Shown here: positions 12,401 through 19,340 of the stretch, piece by piece
Numbering within the stretch: the stretch's first letter is position 1
Layout of the letters: each line of letters begins with the position of its first letter
The notes under the pieces: generated by a model
What the model was told of the DNA's origin: nothing
What the model saw: the letters and a program-made list of their open reading frames with translations, nothing else
Databases searched by the model: none
Translations under genes and position numbers: made by a program
Origin: Panopea generosa
Taxonomy: Eukaryota > Mollusca > Bivalvia > Adapedonta > Hiatellidae
Reading direction: 5' to 3'
Assembly: GCA_029582155.1 (NCBI GenBank)
Contig: CM055897.1
Location: 19,555,857 to 19,619,856, forward strand
Length of the DNA stretch: 64,000 nucleotides

Positions 12401-14504
12401 CTGAAATGGAGCGAAGTTAGCATACCGGTAATTGAAAATGAGATTTTGCATGAATATTACATGCATTCATAAAATCTCAACAATGCTGATAAATACAATT
12501 AAGAATTTTAATTTGCTTGTCAGAATTGTTGAAACCATAACATGCTTGTTATAATGTGAATTAGGCAACTGAGAGTTGATCTTAAACTACATTGTTGTTT
12601 TTTTTTGTTGATTATTTAAATATTATGCCATCATTGAATGTCAACCATTTCTGTAGCACTACCATCTCCGCAAGTAACTAATAACCTTCCCACTTGAAAT
12701 AGTGGTGAGAGATGAATGACAATGAGGTGCAATGTTGTATATCAATCATCACCGAGACTGTGGCTGGACAGAGATTCAAACGCACGACCCCTGGATAGAT
12801 AGTCAGGTGTATGCTACCAACTGAGCTAACAAGGCCTGATTACAGGGTTTGTAGGCAGTGTCACTGTTTCATCATCATTGATGTGAAAGACAAGCTAAAA
12901 GCTGCTTGATTTTAAGTAATCTAAACAGTCTTATGAATGATAGGCTATTAAGGATCAATATACTGTCCTGAAATGATCATGTTGTTTATTTGCTGACTGG
13001 TAGATTTAATATCATTGCGATTCTACAAATGATAAAATGTGTGGAGTTTAGTGATATGGAGGAGTGCATAATATGCATTTGTTCTGCATACAATATAGAT
13101 GTTTATTCTGGATTCTTGGCGTAAATACTTTATGTGAGAAGTAATTGTTGACTAAAGTACAATGAAACAAATAGTCACATTATATACTTTAATAGTGATA
13201 GCTAGACTAAGTGTTCATTATGTAAAAATTTAACAATTAAAAAAAACCCAAAGGATGCGACCAAAGGTAGCAACCACATGTTTTACTGAATGGAAACTAA
13301 CTGGCTTAGTGTTGAACATCATTTGACTGACAGTTTATGTAACTCTGGGTGGAGCTACGATGAAAGCTGCGATGATTGATGTTTGAAAGCCCATCCATTG
13401 CTTAGGCTGTTTCTAAGCATAGCTTGCATGGGCTTTGTAGTTTGTGCATGACTCGTTCAGAATGGAATCAAGTGCGGAGTCTGTGGAGTGTCATTCATGC
13501 AAATGCAGTGATGATAAACTTCTTAAATATTAACAACAAACTCAATAATTAAAATATTTTGTAGGCTGTTTTAACAAATAAAAGCAAAAAGAATTTGAGA
13601 TTACTCACTAAAAAACTTTAAAAATGCAAGTACGGATATTGTATCAAATCTAGATATGATAAACCAAGACAAAATTTTCCTGCCTTGTTTTTAAATTCAG
13701 CTATCTGACAGCGATTTAGTAACATATATGAAGCGATATAAATGATTGCAGATCTGGAATAAAATTTTTTAATATATATAATATTCTAAAACATGCGTTT
13801 TTAAAGTCGTTAAAGGGAATATATCGGGATTTTTCAAAATTTTAAAATAGGCTATAAACATTTTTTTCCAATATATCATGCCTGTATATATATATATATA
13901 TATATACTCACTGACCCCATATTGCCATAATGACATCTATTTAAACATGCCAAAATAATATATTAAAAAGGGATTTCCTAACTTGGGCTACGGGCCTAAG
14001 TTAGACTTAAATAGATTTCGCGCTTAAAATTGTAACATATTTTGTGACGTATTAAATGAGTCAGGTGGTTTCATTTTGGTTTCACTTTGATTAGTCATAC
14101 AGGTTTACTTGTAATAAAAATTGTTTCATTTTAGAAATTGTCTGAATAACGTCAAACAGTATTTAAGTGCTGTCTATTTTTAGAATGGGATTTCGTTTCA
14201 AGTTTAACACTTCAATTTAAATATCGGATTTGATATACCAAACCATTCGGATTTTATTTATGAATGATAATGAGATGCTTTTTCATCCATTTTAATAATT
14301 ATTTTAATTTTTAAGACATTTATATCGTTTTTTCCCTGATATACTCCTTTTAAGTATATATACAATATACATTTATTATACTTATTGCTGTTATGATGTA
14401 CCAGATCTTTTGATTTTGTTTCAGATCGACCCTGGATGTGGGATATACCCTACATGGATCTGCCAGATACAAATGGAAATATTTGGTGTCCTTTCTCAAA
14501 GTGA
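309..14504 (+). CDS. TDP1: Tyrosyl-DNA phosphodiesterase 1, 3' half of gene (7 exons, 5' incomplete)
   Basis: TDP1 is a nuclear (and mitochondrial) phospholipase-D-superfamily repair enzyme. It hydrolyses 3'-phosphotyrosyl bonds left by stalled topoisomerase I and cleans other blocked 3' ends. Join 309-476, 2791-3052, 4096-4211, 5930-6037, 7677-7779, 11822-11927, 14425-14504: every junction has GT/AG, the intron phases (2,0,2,2,0,1) match, and 313 residues plus TGA result. Diagnostic blocks are [44 protein letters not shown] (second-site catalytic His and Lys), [10 protein letters not shown] (catalytic Asn), [11 protein letters not shown] and [10 protein letters not shown]. This corresponds to roughly the second half of the ~608-residue human protein. 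The first H-x-K is upstream of the window, so intactness of the whole enzyme cannot be judged. Introns hold large minisatellites and SINEs. The next gene downstream is convergent. Confidence 0.96.
870..1258. repeat. Degenerate ~23-bp tandem repeat in TDP1 intron
   Basis: About 16 imperfect units of the form 'cagtgtaaaacttgtgtctc' plus a few bases ('aat'). They drift in length and sequence. The array is intronic (477-2790), with no coding potential. Confidence 0.8.
1975..2275 (+). mobile_element. tRNA-derived SINE, family C (full-length-like)
   Basis: The head has a B-box-like 'gtgggttcaatcccc' followed by 'gggtcataccaaagactta'. The body holds 'tcagtataatgtgactggg', 'catgtgtctacggcatgata' and 'tcgcgatatgactgaaaaat'. 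The copy at 47390-47640 shares the full length, and fragments lie at 7800-7945 and 35885-35995. Confidence 0.75.
2605..2765 (+). mobile_element. tRNA-derived SINE, family A (truncated)
   Basis: It begins 'gtccgtgaccgagtggtcta' (A-box-like) with B-box 'taggttcaagtcacg', then 'ccagtaacttgcgtaaggac' and 'actcagatagattcattctg'. The same order is seen at 15245-15490 and, inverted, at 21575-21770. It ends about 25 bp before a TDP1 acceptor. Confidence 0.7.
2791..3052 (+). CDS. TDP1: TDP1 exon 2 of window
   Basis: The acceptor 'atttcag' ends at 2790 and the donor is 'gtaata' from 3053. The first G completes the Arg codon, then 87 full codons follow: [54 protein letters not shown]. These blocks are among the best conserved in TDP1. 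The exon ends in phase 0. A tRNA-derived SINE ends only about 30 bp before the acceptor. Confidence 0.96.
3349..3850. repeat. 59-bp minisatellite, ~9 copies, in TDP1 intron
   Basis: The unit contains 'aactttccatgtttcattaa', 'tcagtcatcataatgcatgt' and 'aggtatggaaaaggttcag'. Spacing is 59 bp, with one 62-bp unit and a longer, diverged last unit. Copies are highly similar, suggesting recent expansion. Confidence 0.93.
4096..4211 (+). CDS. TDP1: TDP1 exon 3 of window
   Basis: The acceptor 'cgccag' ends at 4095 and the strong donor 'gtaagt' starts at 4212. The exon opens in phase 0 with [19 protein letters not shown], then [19 protein letters not shown], as in TDP1. It ends with CA of a His codon completed in the next exon. 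An earlier AG near 4067 is possible, but family similarity begins at IFPS. Confidence 0.95.
4262..4835. repeat. Loose ~165-195-bp repeat with 'ggtcaaggtcac' motifs
   Basis: The motif 'tcaaggtcacaatttcaatt' recurs near 4270, 4435, 4628 and 4790. Shared downstream elements are 'tttgatatttcgtgtttggt', 'atggagggatttt' and 'caattgatcaacat'. It is intronic and non-coding. Confidence 0.65.
5930..6037 (+). CDS. TDP1: TDP1 exon 4 of window, with catalytic His and Lys
   Basis: The acceptor 'ttatag' ends at 5929 and the donor 'gtaagt' starts at 6038. The exon encodes the remainder of His, then [20 protein letters not shown] and AAWFVVT. His at 5973-5975 and Lys at 5979-5981 form the H-x-K of the second HKN motif, the acid/base His side of the active site in human TDP1. 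The exon ends with AG of a Ser codon. Confidence 0.96.
6305..6525 (+). mobile_element. tRNA-derived SINE, family A
   Basis: The B-box-like 'tcacgggttcaagccctggt' is followed by 'cagttacttgaggaaggatg', 'ctcagattaatgaatg' and 'ggtcttctttccaccacta', in the same order as the copy at 15245-15490. It lies in a TDP1 intron. Confidence 0.7.
6630..6722 (+). mobile_element. tRNA-like SINE head
   Basis: It shows 'gcatgtggtctagtggttga' (A-box-like) and 'tcattggtttgatcctcccc' (B-box-like) at tRNA spacing, followed by 'tacagtttgtataaagaaag'. No cloverleaf with paired acceptor stem is evident, so this is a SINE or tRNA relic. Confidence 0.5.
7470..7530 (-). mobile_element. SINE family B 3'-end fragment
   Basis: The sequence 'gattgattgaatacttagcg' with 'tcatttttatgccatcgagg' matches the 3' end of the minus-strand family B copy at 20105-20410. 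It is intronic. Confidence 0.55.
7677..7779 (+). CDS. TDP1: TDP1 exon 5 of window, with catalytic Asn
   Basis: The acceptor 'attgtag' ends at 7676 and the donor 'gtgagt' starts at 7780. The first base completes Ser, then [19 protein letters not shown] and [15 protein letters not shown] follow. Asn at 7681-7683 is the N of the second HKN motif. The Glu of RSYEIG is the acidic residue conserved next to the active site. The exon ends in phase 0. Confidence 0.96.
7800..7945 (+). mobile_element. SINE family C fragment just after a TDP1 exon
   Basis: It contains 'ggagtatcataccataacaa', 'gagtctgcggcatgctactc' and 'atgtgtgaaaaattgttgaa', matching the 3' two thirds of family C at 1975-2275. It starts about 20 bp after the donor at 7780. 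The open frame from 7654 runs into it only because no stop intervenes. Confidence 0.7.
8337..11094. repeat. 57-bp minisatellite, ~48 copies, in TDP1 intron
   Basis: The unit contains 'atcaatgtcagaatgtctta', 'tatcaacgtccaatcaacat' and 'ggttttgtacaaggtat'. It is mostly 57 bp with 55-bp variants ('tacaagtatatc') and a few partial units. Because 57 = 3 x 19, frames stay open for hundreds of codons (for example 9717-11048, 443 codons). The product is a monotonous 19-residue repeat and the longer units shift frame, so coding is unlikely. It occupies most of the intron between exons 7677-7779 and 11822-11927. Confidence 0.96.
11283..11700. repeat. Dispersed repeat with two internal ~165-bp subunits
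   Basis: It opens 'tagtcccctactagttgcac', 'cggatgggactataggttt'. Two subunits follow, each with 'gtgaaact', 'gcatgtggat', 'gagggcaataagg' and 'ttgctttt/ttgctatgg'. The opening resembles, from memory, a dispersed repeat common in bivalve genomes. It is intronic. Confidence 0.5.
11822..11927 (+). CDS. TDP1: TDP1 exon 6 of window (variable linker)
   Basis: The acceptor is a T-run followed by AG ending at 11821, and the donor 'gtaact' starts at 11928. In phase 0 it reads [11 protein letters not shown], a variable stretch, then [15 protein letters not shown]. The P-Y-x-L-P pattern matches the TDP1 segment just before the terminal D-R-P-W block. One base (G) carries over into the next exon. The segment is poorly conserved, but the phase fit on both sides supports it. 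Confidence 0.88.
12050..12500 (+). repeat. Dispersed ~430-bp repeat, copy 1
   Basis: It is alignable over its length with 17495-17905. Shared blocks are 'ttggcaaatta', 'aggcaact', 'cttagatgtttta', 'gttgcagtatatacattttg', 'gagaatttcatt', 'ttgatttgtgttcctg' and 'gaaaatgagat'. No ORF of note. It could be a non-autonomous transposon or an old duplication. Confidence 0.7.
12655..12842 (-). mobile_element. tRNA-derived SINE, family B, minus orientation
   Basis: On the minus strand the head is 'gttagctcagttggtagcat' (A-box) with B-box 'gtgcgtttgaatctctgtcc', then 'cagtctcggtgatgattgat', 'attgtcattcatctctcacc' and 'tagttacttgcggagatggt'. Related copies are at 20105-20410 (-), 41935-42235 (+) and 50508-50800 (+). 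It lies in a TDP1 intron. Confidence 0.8.
13810..14352. mobile_element. MITE-like element with imperfect ~19-bp terminal inverted repeats
   Basis: The left arm 'ttaaagggaatatatcggg' (13810-13828) pairs at 16 of 19 positions with the complement of the right arm at 14334-14352. The 543-bp interior has no ORF and includes a (TA)n run at 13885-13907. It ends about 70 bp before the TDP1 terminal exon. Confidence 0.45.
13885..13907. repeat. (TA)n microsatellite
   Basis: Uninterrupted TA dinucleotide run in a TDP1 intron. Confidence 0.95.
14425..14504 (+). CDS. TDP1: TDP1 terminal exon and stop
   Basis: The acceptor 'gtttcag' ends at 14424. The carried G plus AT makes Asp, then [20 protein letters not shown] and CPFSK, ending in TGA at 14502-14504. 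The D-R-P-W...I-P-Y...D-x-x-G-N-x-W pattern is the C terminus of metazoan TDP1, so the protein ends at the expected place. Confidence 0.96.
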
Positions 14505-14687
14505 TCATGAATGTGATTCCCTTTAACAGCAATGTAATTATATACTGTTACCATGGTTACTATTGATTATCATTCTTTTGAAAATGTTTTGAATTTGAGT
14601 GTTTCAGTGTTGGGATGGACGTACATGTATCGTTGTATGGATGTTACCCATTCAAGAGTTATCTGTCAGACAAGAAAATTCAATAAA
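14505..14687 (+). terminator. TDP1 3'UTR with polyadenylation signal
   Basis: A canonical AATAAA lies at 14682-14687, about 180 bases after the TDP1 stop, and is followed by T-rich sequence. Further AATAAA-like hexamers near 15100 could serve as alternatives. Confidence 0.6.
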
Positions 14688-14704
14688 TTATGAACTGGTT
14701 TGAA

Positions 14705-15244
14705 TATTATTCTTACATACTTTGCCAGTATTGGCCTTGATTGAATAGAAAAAACAGACTGTGTTATTTAATTCTATTTATTTATCACATAATTTACAGT
14801 GCAGGAGAGTATGAATCCAATGACATATTTTTTATATTAACCTACCTAGTGTAATATCATTTCCGATTTATCACATGGTGCTTTCTGTATAACTCAGCTC
14901 TCATAATTATGTAATAGACCGAACTACTTTCCAATATGCCCGAATATACTGTATCCTTGCTTATTTATTTTTGGAATGTTGATAATAAACTCTTTTTTTT
15001 TTTGACAAAATTCATAATTTACACCGATGTCATATATAACTTATACTGTATTTAAAATAATGTAAAATTCATTTATTATGTCACATTGTTTTAGTAATAA
15101 AATAAATGGGTGTTAGAAGATGGATTGCTTCTGAGTTTTTCTTGACATAATATATAGTTAAATTTAAAATGAAAAATAAAGATAAATATACATGGTTATC
15201 ATGATGTTTGTAGAAAGAATCATTTCAGTACATGGGTTTTTTAT
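14705..15244. other. Intergenic stretch, nothing identified
   Basis: AT-rich sequence downstream of TDP1 with several AATAAA-like hexamers. No coding exon, inverted repeat or tRNA-like box was recognised. Confidence 0.6.
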
Positions 15245-15490
15245 ATCCGCGGCCGAGTGGCCCGAGGCTTCTTCTGTAGATCACTTTCCTTTCACTGCTG
15301 AGGTCATAGGTGTGAGTCCCACACGGCTCAATAACTTTTTGTGAGAAAGTTTGCTAGTTACTTGCGGAAGGACAGTGGTTCTACACAGATTTATTCTGGG
15401 GGTCTTCCTCCACCAATAAAACTGTTTATGCCATTTATAACCTAAAATGTGTTGATAATGGCATTAAACCCGATTCCAACAATATAATTA
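15245..15490 (+). mobile_element. tRNA-derived SINE, family A (most complete copy)
   Basis: Head 'cgcggccgagtggcccgag', B-box 'ataggtgtgagtcccacacg', body 'tagttacttgcggaaggaca', 'ggtcttcctccaccaataaa' and tail 'ggcattaaacccgattccaa'. The body is shared with 2605, 6305 and the inverted copy at 21575. Confidence 0.78.
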
Positions 15491-15747
15491 TATATATATT
15501 ATGAAAAGAAATCATCTAACTTTTCATCTGTTTAAAAAGGTGAAATTATAAATGGTAATTTCACTCATTGGCCAATGATATTCCACTGAAATCAACAATT
15601 TGAATTATTCTCTATATATTTCAATCATATACACATTAATGAAATCGAAAACGGTTATTAAAACTAGATTTGACAATTCAAAGTAAATAACAACTATATC
15701 ATCTATTTTGGATATGAGGAATATACACTATATCAGAAGTCTTTTGG

Positions 15748-15855
15748 TTTTTTTGCTTTGTAATTTTGATAACCAAATTGAGAACTGGGCCCAGTTTCAG
15801 GTTTTTTGCTTTGTAATTTTGATAACCAAATTGAGAACTGGGCCCAATTTCATTA
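15748..15855. repeat. Two-copy 53-bp tandem duplication
   Basis: The segment 'ttttgctttgtaattttgat', 'aaccaaattgagaactgggc', 'cca' occurs twice, 53 bp apart, with one difference near its end. The open frame across it repeats the same peptide, which I read as incidental. Confidence 0.85.
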
Positions 15856-16194
15856 CTCATTTCAACTTGAGATTTTCCTCAACTCAAAGTTTGAAATGCT
15901 CTAACTTTATTTACATTGATTATTTTACACGTTATCCTTTACCATTGAGATGTCAAGGTATGTTCTGTCTTCAATTCTGTGTGGTCATTTAATGTGTAAT
16001 GAGTTTTAGCAGAGACGTATATATATGTCTCTGGTTTTAGTAATGATTTAGAGAATTGAAATTTTTGAGTCCTGTAAAATCTTAACTTGAGATGTTTTAG
16101 TGAAACCTGTCCCAGTTTCTCAACATTTAATATCATTGTTAGATTGTTTAGTTATAGACAAGGTTGCAATAATTATGAATAGAATTACAATTCA

Positions 16195-16480
16195 GAAGTG
16201 TTGTATAGCAACAGTAACAACAGATGTCATAGACTGAAGAAACGGTCCCAGTTCTCCAGCTGGGGAAAATAACATAGCAATGACATACATGCATGCTGAT
16301 TGGTCAGTTGCTTTAATCCATTAGTGTGCTTTGAATTGTGGGACAGGCAGGGAATTCCAGGCTTTGTTTAATGTATTAGTGTGCTATGAATTATGGGACT
16401 GGCAGGGAATTCCATGCTTTTACATTAGGGTATAACAGATCTAGATCAGGAGATGTCAGGTACTGGGATTGACTTAGAGG
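16195..16480 (+). repeat. Dispersed repeat 'gattggtcagttgctt', copy 1
   Basis: It contains 'ctgattggtcagttgcttta', then 'gctttgaattgtgggacagg', 'cagggaattccaggcttt' and a local second copy of the last part. It is shared with 45580-45880 and 60240-60450. Confidence 0.65.
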
Positions 16481-16559
16481 CCAGTGTGCTTATGCGAATT
16501 ACACCAACCTGTATTGTAGACTATGGTGTAACTTGTTAATTCCACATAGGAAATGCTAT

Positions 16560-16748
16560 ATGAAATTTTACTAACCTTCGTAAGTCGCTGGTATTAAGTC
16601 GCTGGTATTTTTGAAAACTTTAGAAATTTTAGAAAGAATACATTTTATAAGGCTTACAAAAGATCGTAAAATAAATGAACAACAATTTCCCAACTTGAAT
16701 TTTGAAGTTTGAAAACTTACTAACATTAGTGAAACAGGCCACTGATAT
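16560..16748 (-). mobile_element. MITE-like element, diverged second copy of the 44535 family
   Basis: The ends 'ctaaccttcgtaagtcgctg' and 'aacattagtgaaacaggcc' are inverted and related to each other. The reverse complement shares 'ttattttacgatcttttgta' and the terminal 'gtttca(c/t)taa' with the element at 44535-44770. Confidence 0.5.
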
Positions 16749-16929
16749 TTACACGAATGAAAAAGATTAAAGTGTATTTAAAAAATTTGATTTGTTATGC
16801 TAGTCGGCATGAAAAAGCAGGGATATGTTTTTGTGACATTCTTTGCGCAATCATCTTTTATTTACTTGAAACATTGTTGTATTCTAAGGTCGTTTTATAG
16901 AATAGTTGTAGTTTGACAAAAATTATATT

Positions 16930-17375
16930 CATTGCAGCCTGTGTGGTTCCGGTTAAGAATAGAATCACTGCCGATCTCTGCAGAGGGGTAGGAATCCTCC
17001 GAATTGGTGTCGTGTTCATTTTATCATTTTTGTCATGTTCACTATTGTAGCTAAATTATCAACCCCTGTGTGGTTTCAGGGAGCCATATGAGTGATGGCA
17101 AGAATAAGACCACTGTGGCTCATGCATGTCGTAAGAAGCGACAATTTGAGTAATAGGATAGAATTTGCTGAAACTGCAGGTATCAAGGTTCTAGGTTCAT
17201 TCTGCATATTCAATTTTTGGTGTATTTTTTTAAATCTGTATGTTAATTTGTTGTTTTTGTACATGTAGAGTGAACCTGGAATCTTCCTTCCTGTTGGCGT
17301 CGAATAACCTATAACGTGTTGGTATGCCGTAAAACCCTATTCATTCATTCATTCATTCATTCATTCATTCATTAT
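16930..17375 (+). mobile_element. SINE-like element ending in an (ATTC)n tail
   Basis: Internal modules are 'gcagcctgtgtggttccggt', 'cccctgtgtggtttcaggga', 'catgtcgtaagaagcgacaa' and 'cttcctgttggcgtcgaata', then 'acgtgttggtatgccgtaaa', ending in CATT repeats at 17338-17374. The tetranucleotide tail marks the 3' end of a retrotransposed element. The front may contain two nested starts. Confidence 0.7.
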
Positions 17376-17494
17376 ATTCATTGCATCATAGTCACTAATA
17401 TACATGTAGTTCAAATAGTGTTACTGCACCACAAAATGCATGGGATAAAGTAATGTACTGTCCAAGATTAAATATTCTCAAGGACTTGTATATG

Positions 17495-17905
17495 CATCTC
17501 TTGACTAAATGTTGATGAAATAGCATACAAAGGATTAATTATTTGGCAAATTAATCATTCATAATTCACAGGCAACTGAATCTTGTACATAAACTGTATG
17601 TAATCTTAGATGTTTAAACATGTTTTGATCAGGCAAAATGATCTTTAATTAAAGATATTGAGGTTTGGAGGAAAATATATTGTAATTTGTCGTTATTTTA
17701 GCTGCAGTATACAAATTTTGTAATCAAAAGTAATTCTATAATTTTTAACACAAATTTCTGGGAATGGTATTGTTTTGATGAGAATTTCATTCGGCAATTA
17801 AGAATTTTGATTTGTGTTCCTGGAAGTTAAGATATCTGAAAATGAGATATTGCGTGATTGTGCATGAATACGCAAGCATTCACAAAATTTCAATCAGTTA
17901 CCTTT
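17495..17905 (+). repeat. Dispersed ~430-bp repeat, copy 2
   Basis: Partner of 12050-12500: 'ctaaatgttgatgaaa', 'tatttggcaaattaat', 'cttagatgttta', 'gctgcagtatacaaattttg', 'gatttgtgttcctgga' and 'gaaaatgagatattgcgt' occur in the same order with many substitutions and indels. Confidence 0.7.
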
Positions 17906-18882
17906 CCTTTTCTATATAATTCCTTGATATTCGTAGCTGTATTTTTTTTCTGAAATCCGTAAAACTATCGTACTCACCAGATGTCTGGTGGTTAGTTGAA
18001 GTTTTTGTGTAACTTTGTTTCTAACTTCCCACTTTGGGGAATTGAATTTAAAATTTACACATGTGTTCCTCATCAAATGTCACGCTGAAATGCATAGGTG
18101 TATAACTCTTTCATTCCTTTTGATAGAGTTATGACCCTTGTTTAACTTCAGTAACATGTATCTGGTTAACCTCTTGTGTTTAAACAGTGACTTAATAATG
18201 TAAATGTCTCTGGTTTAAATTGACATCTTTGAAACTAAACACATGTTTATTTTAAGTCTTGATTTAAACTACATATGTTCCTCATACATGTATATATTTA
18301 CCATCCTTTTTGACAAATAATTGTCTTGTGTTAACTTTATATATGTACGTTATAGTATTTTACTGACGTTAATGGAGACAACGGCGTAGCTGCCTAAACG
18401 CCGCCACGATGCTTGGTCTTGCACATTTTTTCATGAATGCACCATCATTATATCTCCTGGAAATGCCCCCAGAATCCAGGAAATGCATCATAAAAAATAA
18501 ATCATCCCCACCACCCCGAAAAAAATACATGTTGGGCTTGCACATCCTTTTAGAGTCAGCTCCGCAACTGTGAGACTACATATATATCATATACCAATAG
18601 CACATCGATGCTTTAGGTAGTCGTTATACTGATGCTGAGATTTCGAGCTAATGCACTGTACAAGTTTATTGAGTTTATTGGATTCTTATTCCACAGGTGA
18701 GCGATTGATGGCCACGGTGGCCCTCTTGTTTTTCAGCGATCTATCAATGCGATGGTGTTTGGCAGAATATACCAGTCCACACTGAAGGGTCCTGTCGCAG
18801 ACACAAGTCACAATTTGCTTCTTGGTGTCCCCCCTTTTTTTTACACAATAGTGCCTTGTAGTGATAAACATTTTAAGTGAGT

Positions 18883-18995
18883 TGGCCCGATCAGCTCAGT
18901 TGGTAGAGCACGAGATTTTTAGTCTTGGGATTGCGGGTTCGATTCCCGGGACTGGCGGATTAAAGATACTAACAATCGTTTGGTTGGGACTATTC
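18883..18995 (+). mobile_element. tRNA-Lys-like SINE (or tRNA pseudogene)
   Basis: The D arm 'gctcagttggtagagc', anticodon stem-loop with loop TTTTTAG (anticodon UUU) and 'gcgggttcgattcccgg' T arm are tRNA-like. The 7-bp acceptor stem pairs poorly and no CCA-like context is seen, so a functional tRNA is unlikely. It probably lies in the 3' flank of the SAM-domain gene. Confidence 0.6.
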
Positions 18996-19133
18996 ATAAT
19001 TTAATCAAGTAGTTGTATCTCTCCGAATAAAAAAATACTATGTCGGATAATGAATGTAATCAAAGACTGAAAACAACGTTAGAATACAAATAGGTCATAT
19101 CTAACAACATTATAAAACCTGATAATCGTATAA

Positions 19134-19340
19134 TTATCGAAATAACATATTGTCAGATTTATCTTTTTTAAACCATCTTTTGTTGTTGGTAAGGAATGTC
19201 TGGTACGAAGTGTTCTGTGTCCGTCTGCCGGTTCTTCGCTTCTGATCCAAGTAAGCAATCATTGGGTCTCCCATGGCAACGTTCATATTTCTGATGATTT
19301 GGGTGTGTCCTAACAACCCACGGATTTGTGCTGTGATATC
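19134..19340 (-). CDS. SAM-domain gene, last coding exon
   Basis: The acceptor 'attacag' is followed by DITAQIRGLLGHTQII, the last SAM helix, then MIAYLDQKRRTGRR and a basic tail ending DNMLFR and TAA (19136-19134). ATTAAA on the minus strand at 19005-19000 and AATAAA at 18670-18665 are candidate polyadenylation signals. A tRNA-Lys-like SINE lies between them. Confidence 0.86.
   Translation of the reverse strand, partial: DITAQIRGLLGHTQIIRNMNVAMGDPMIAYLDQKRRTGRRTQNTSYQTFLTNNKRWFKKDKSDNMLFR

Noticed and set aside
18883..18957. Functional tRNA-Lys gene
   Set aside because: The D and anticodon arms are good but the acceptor stem pairs poorly, and the context looks like a SINE.
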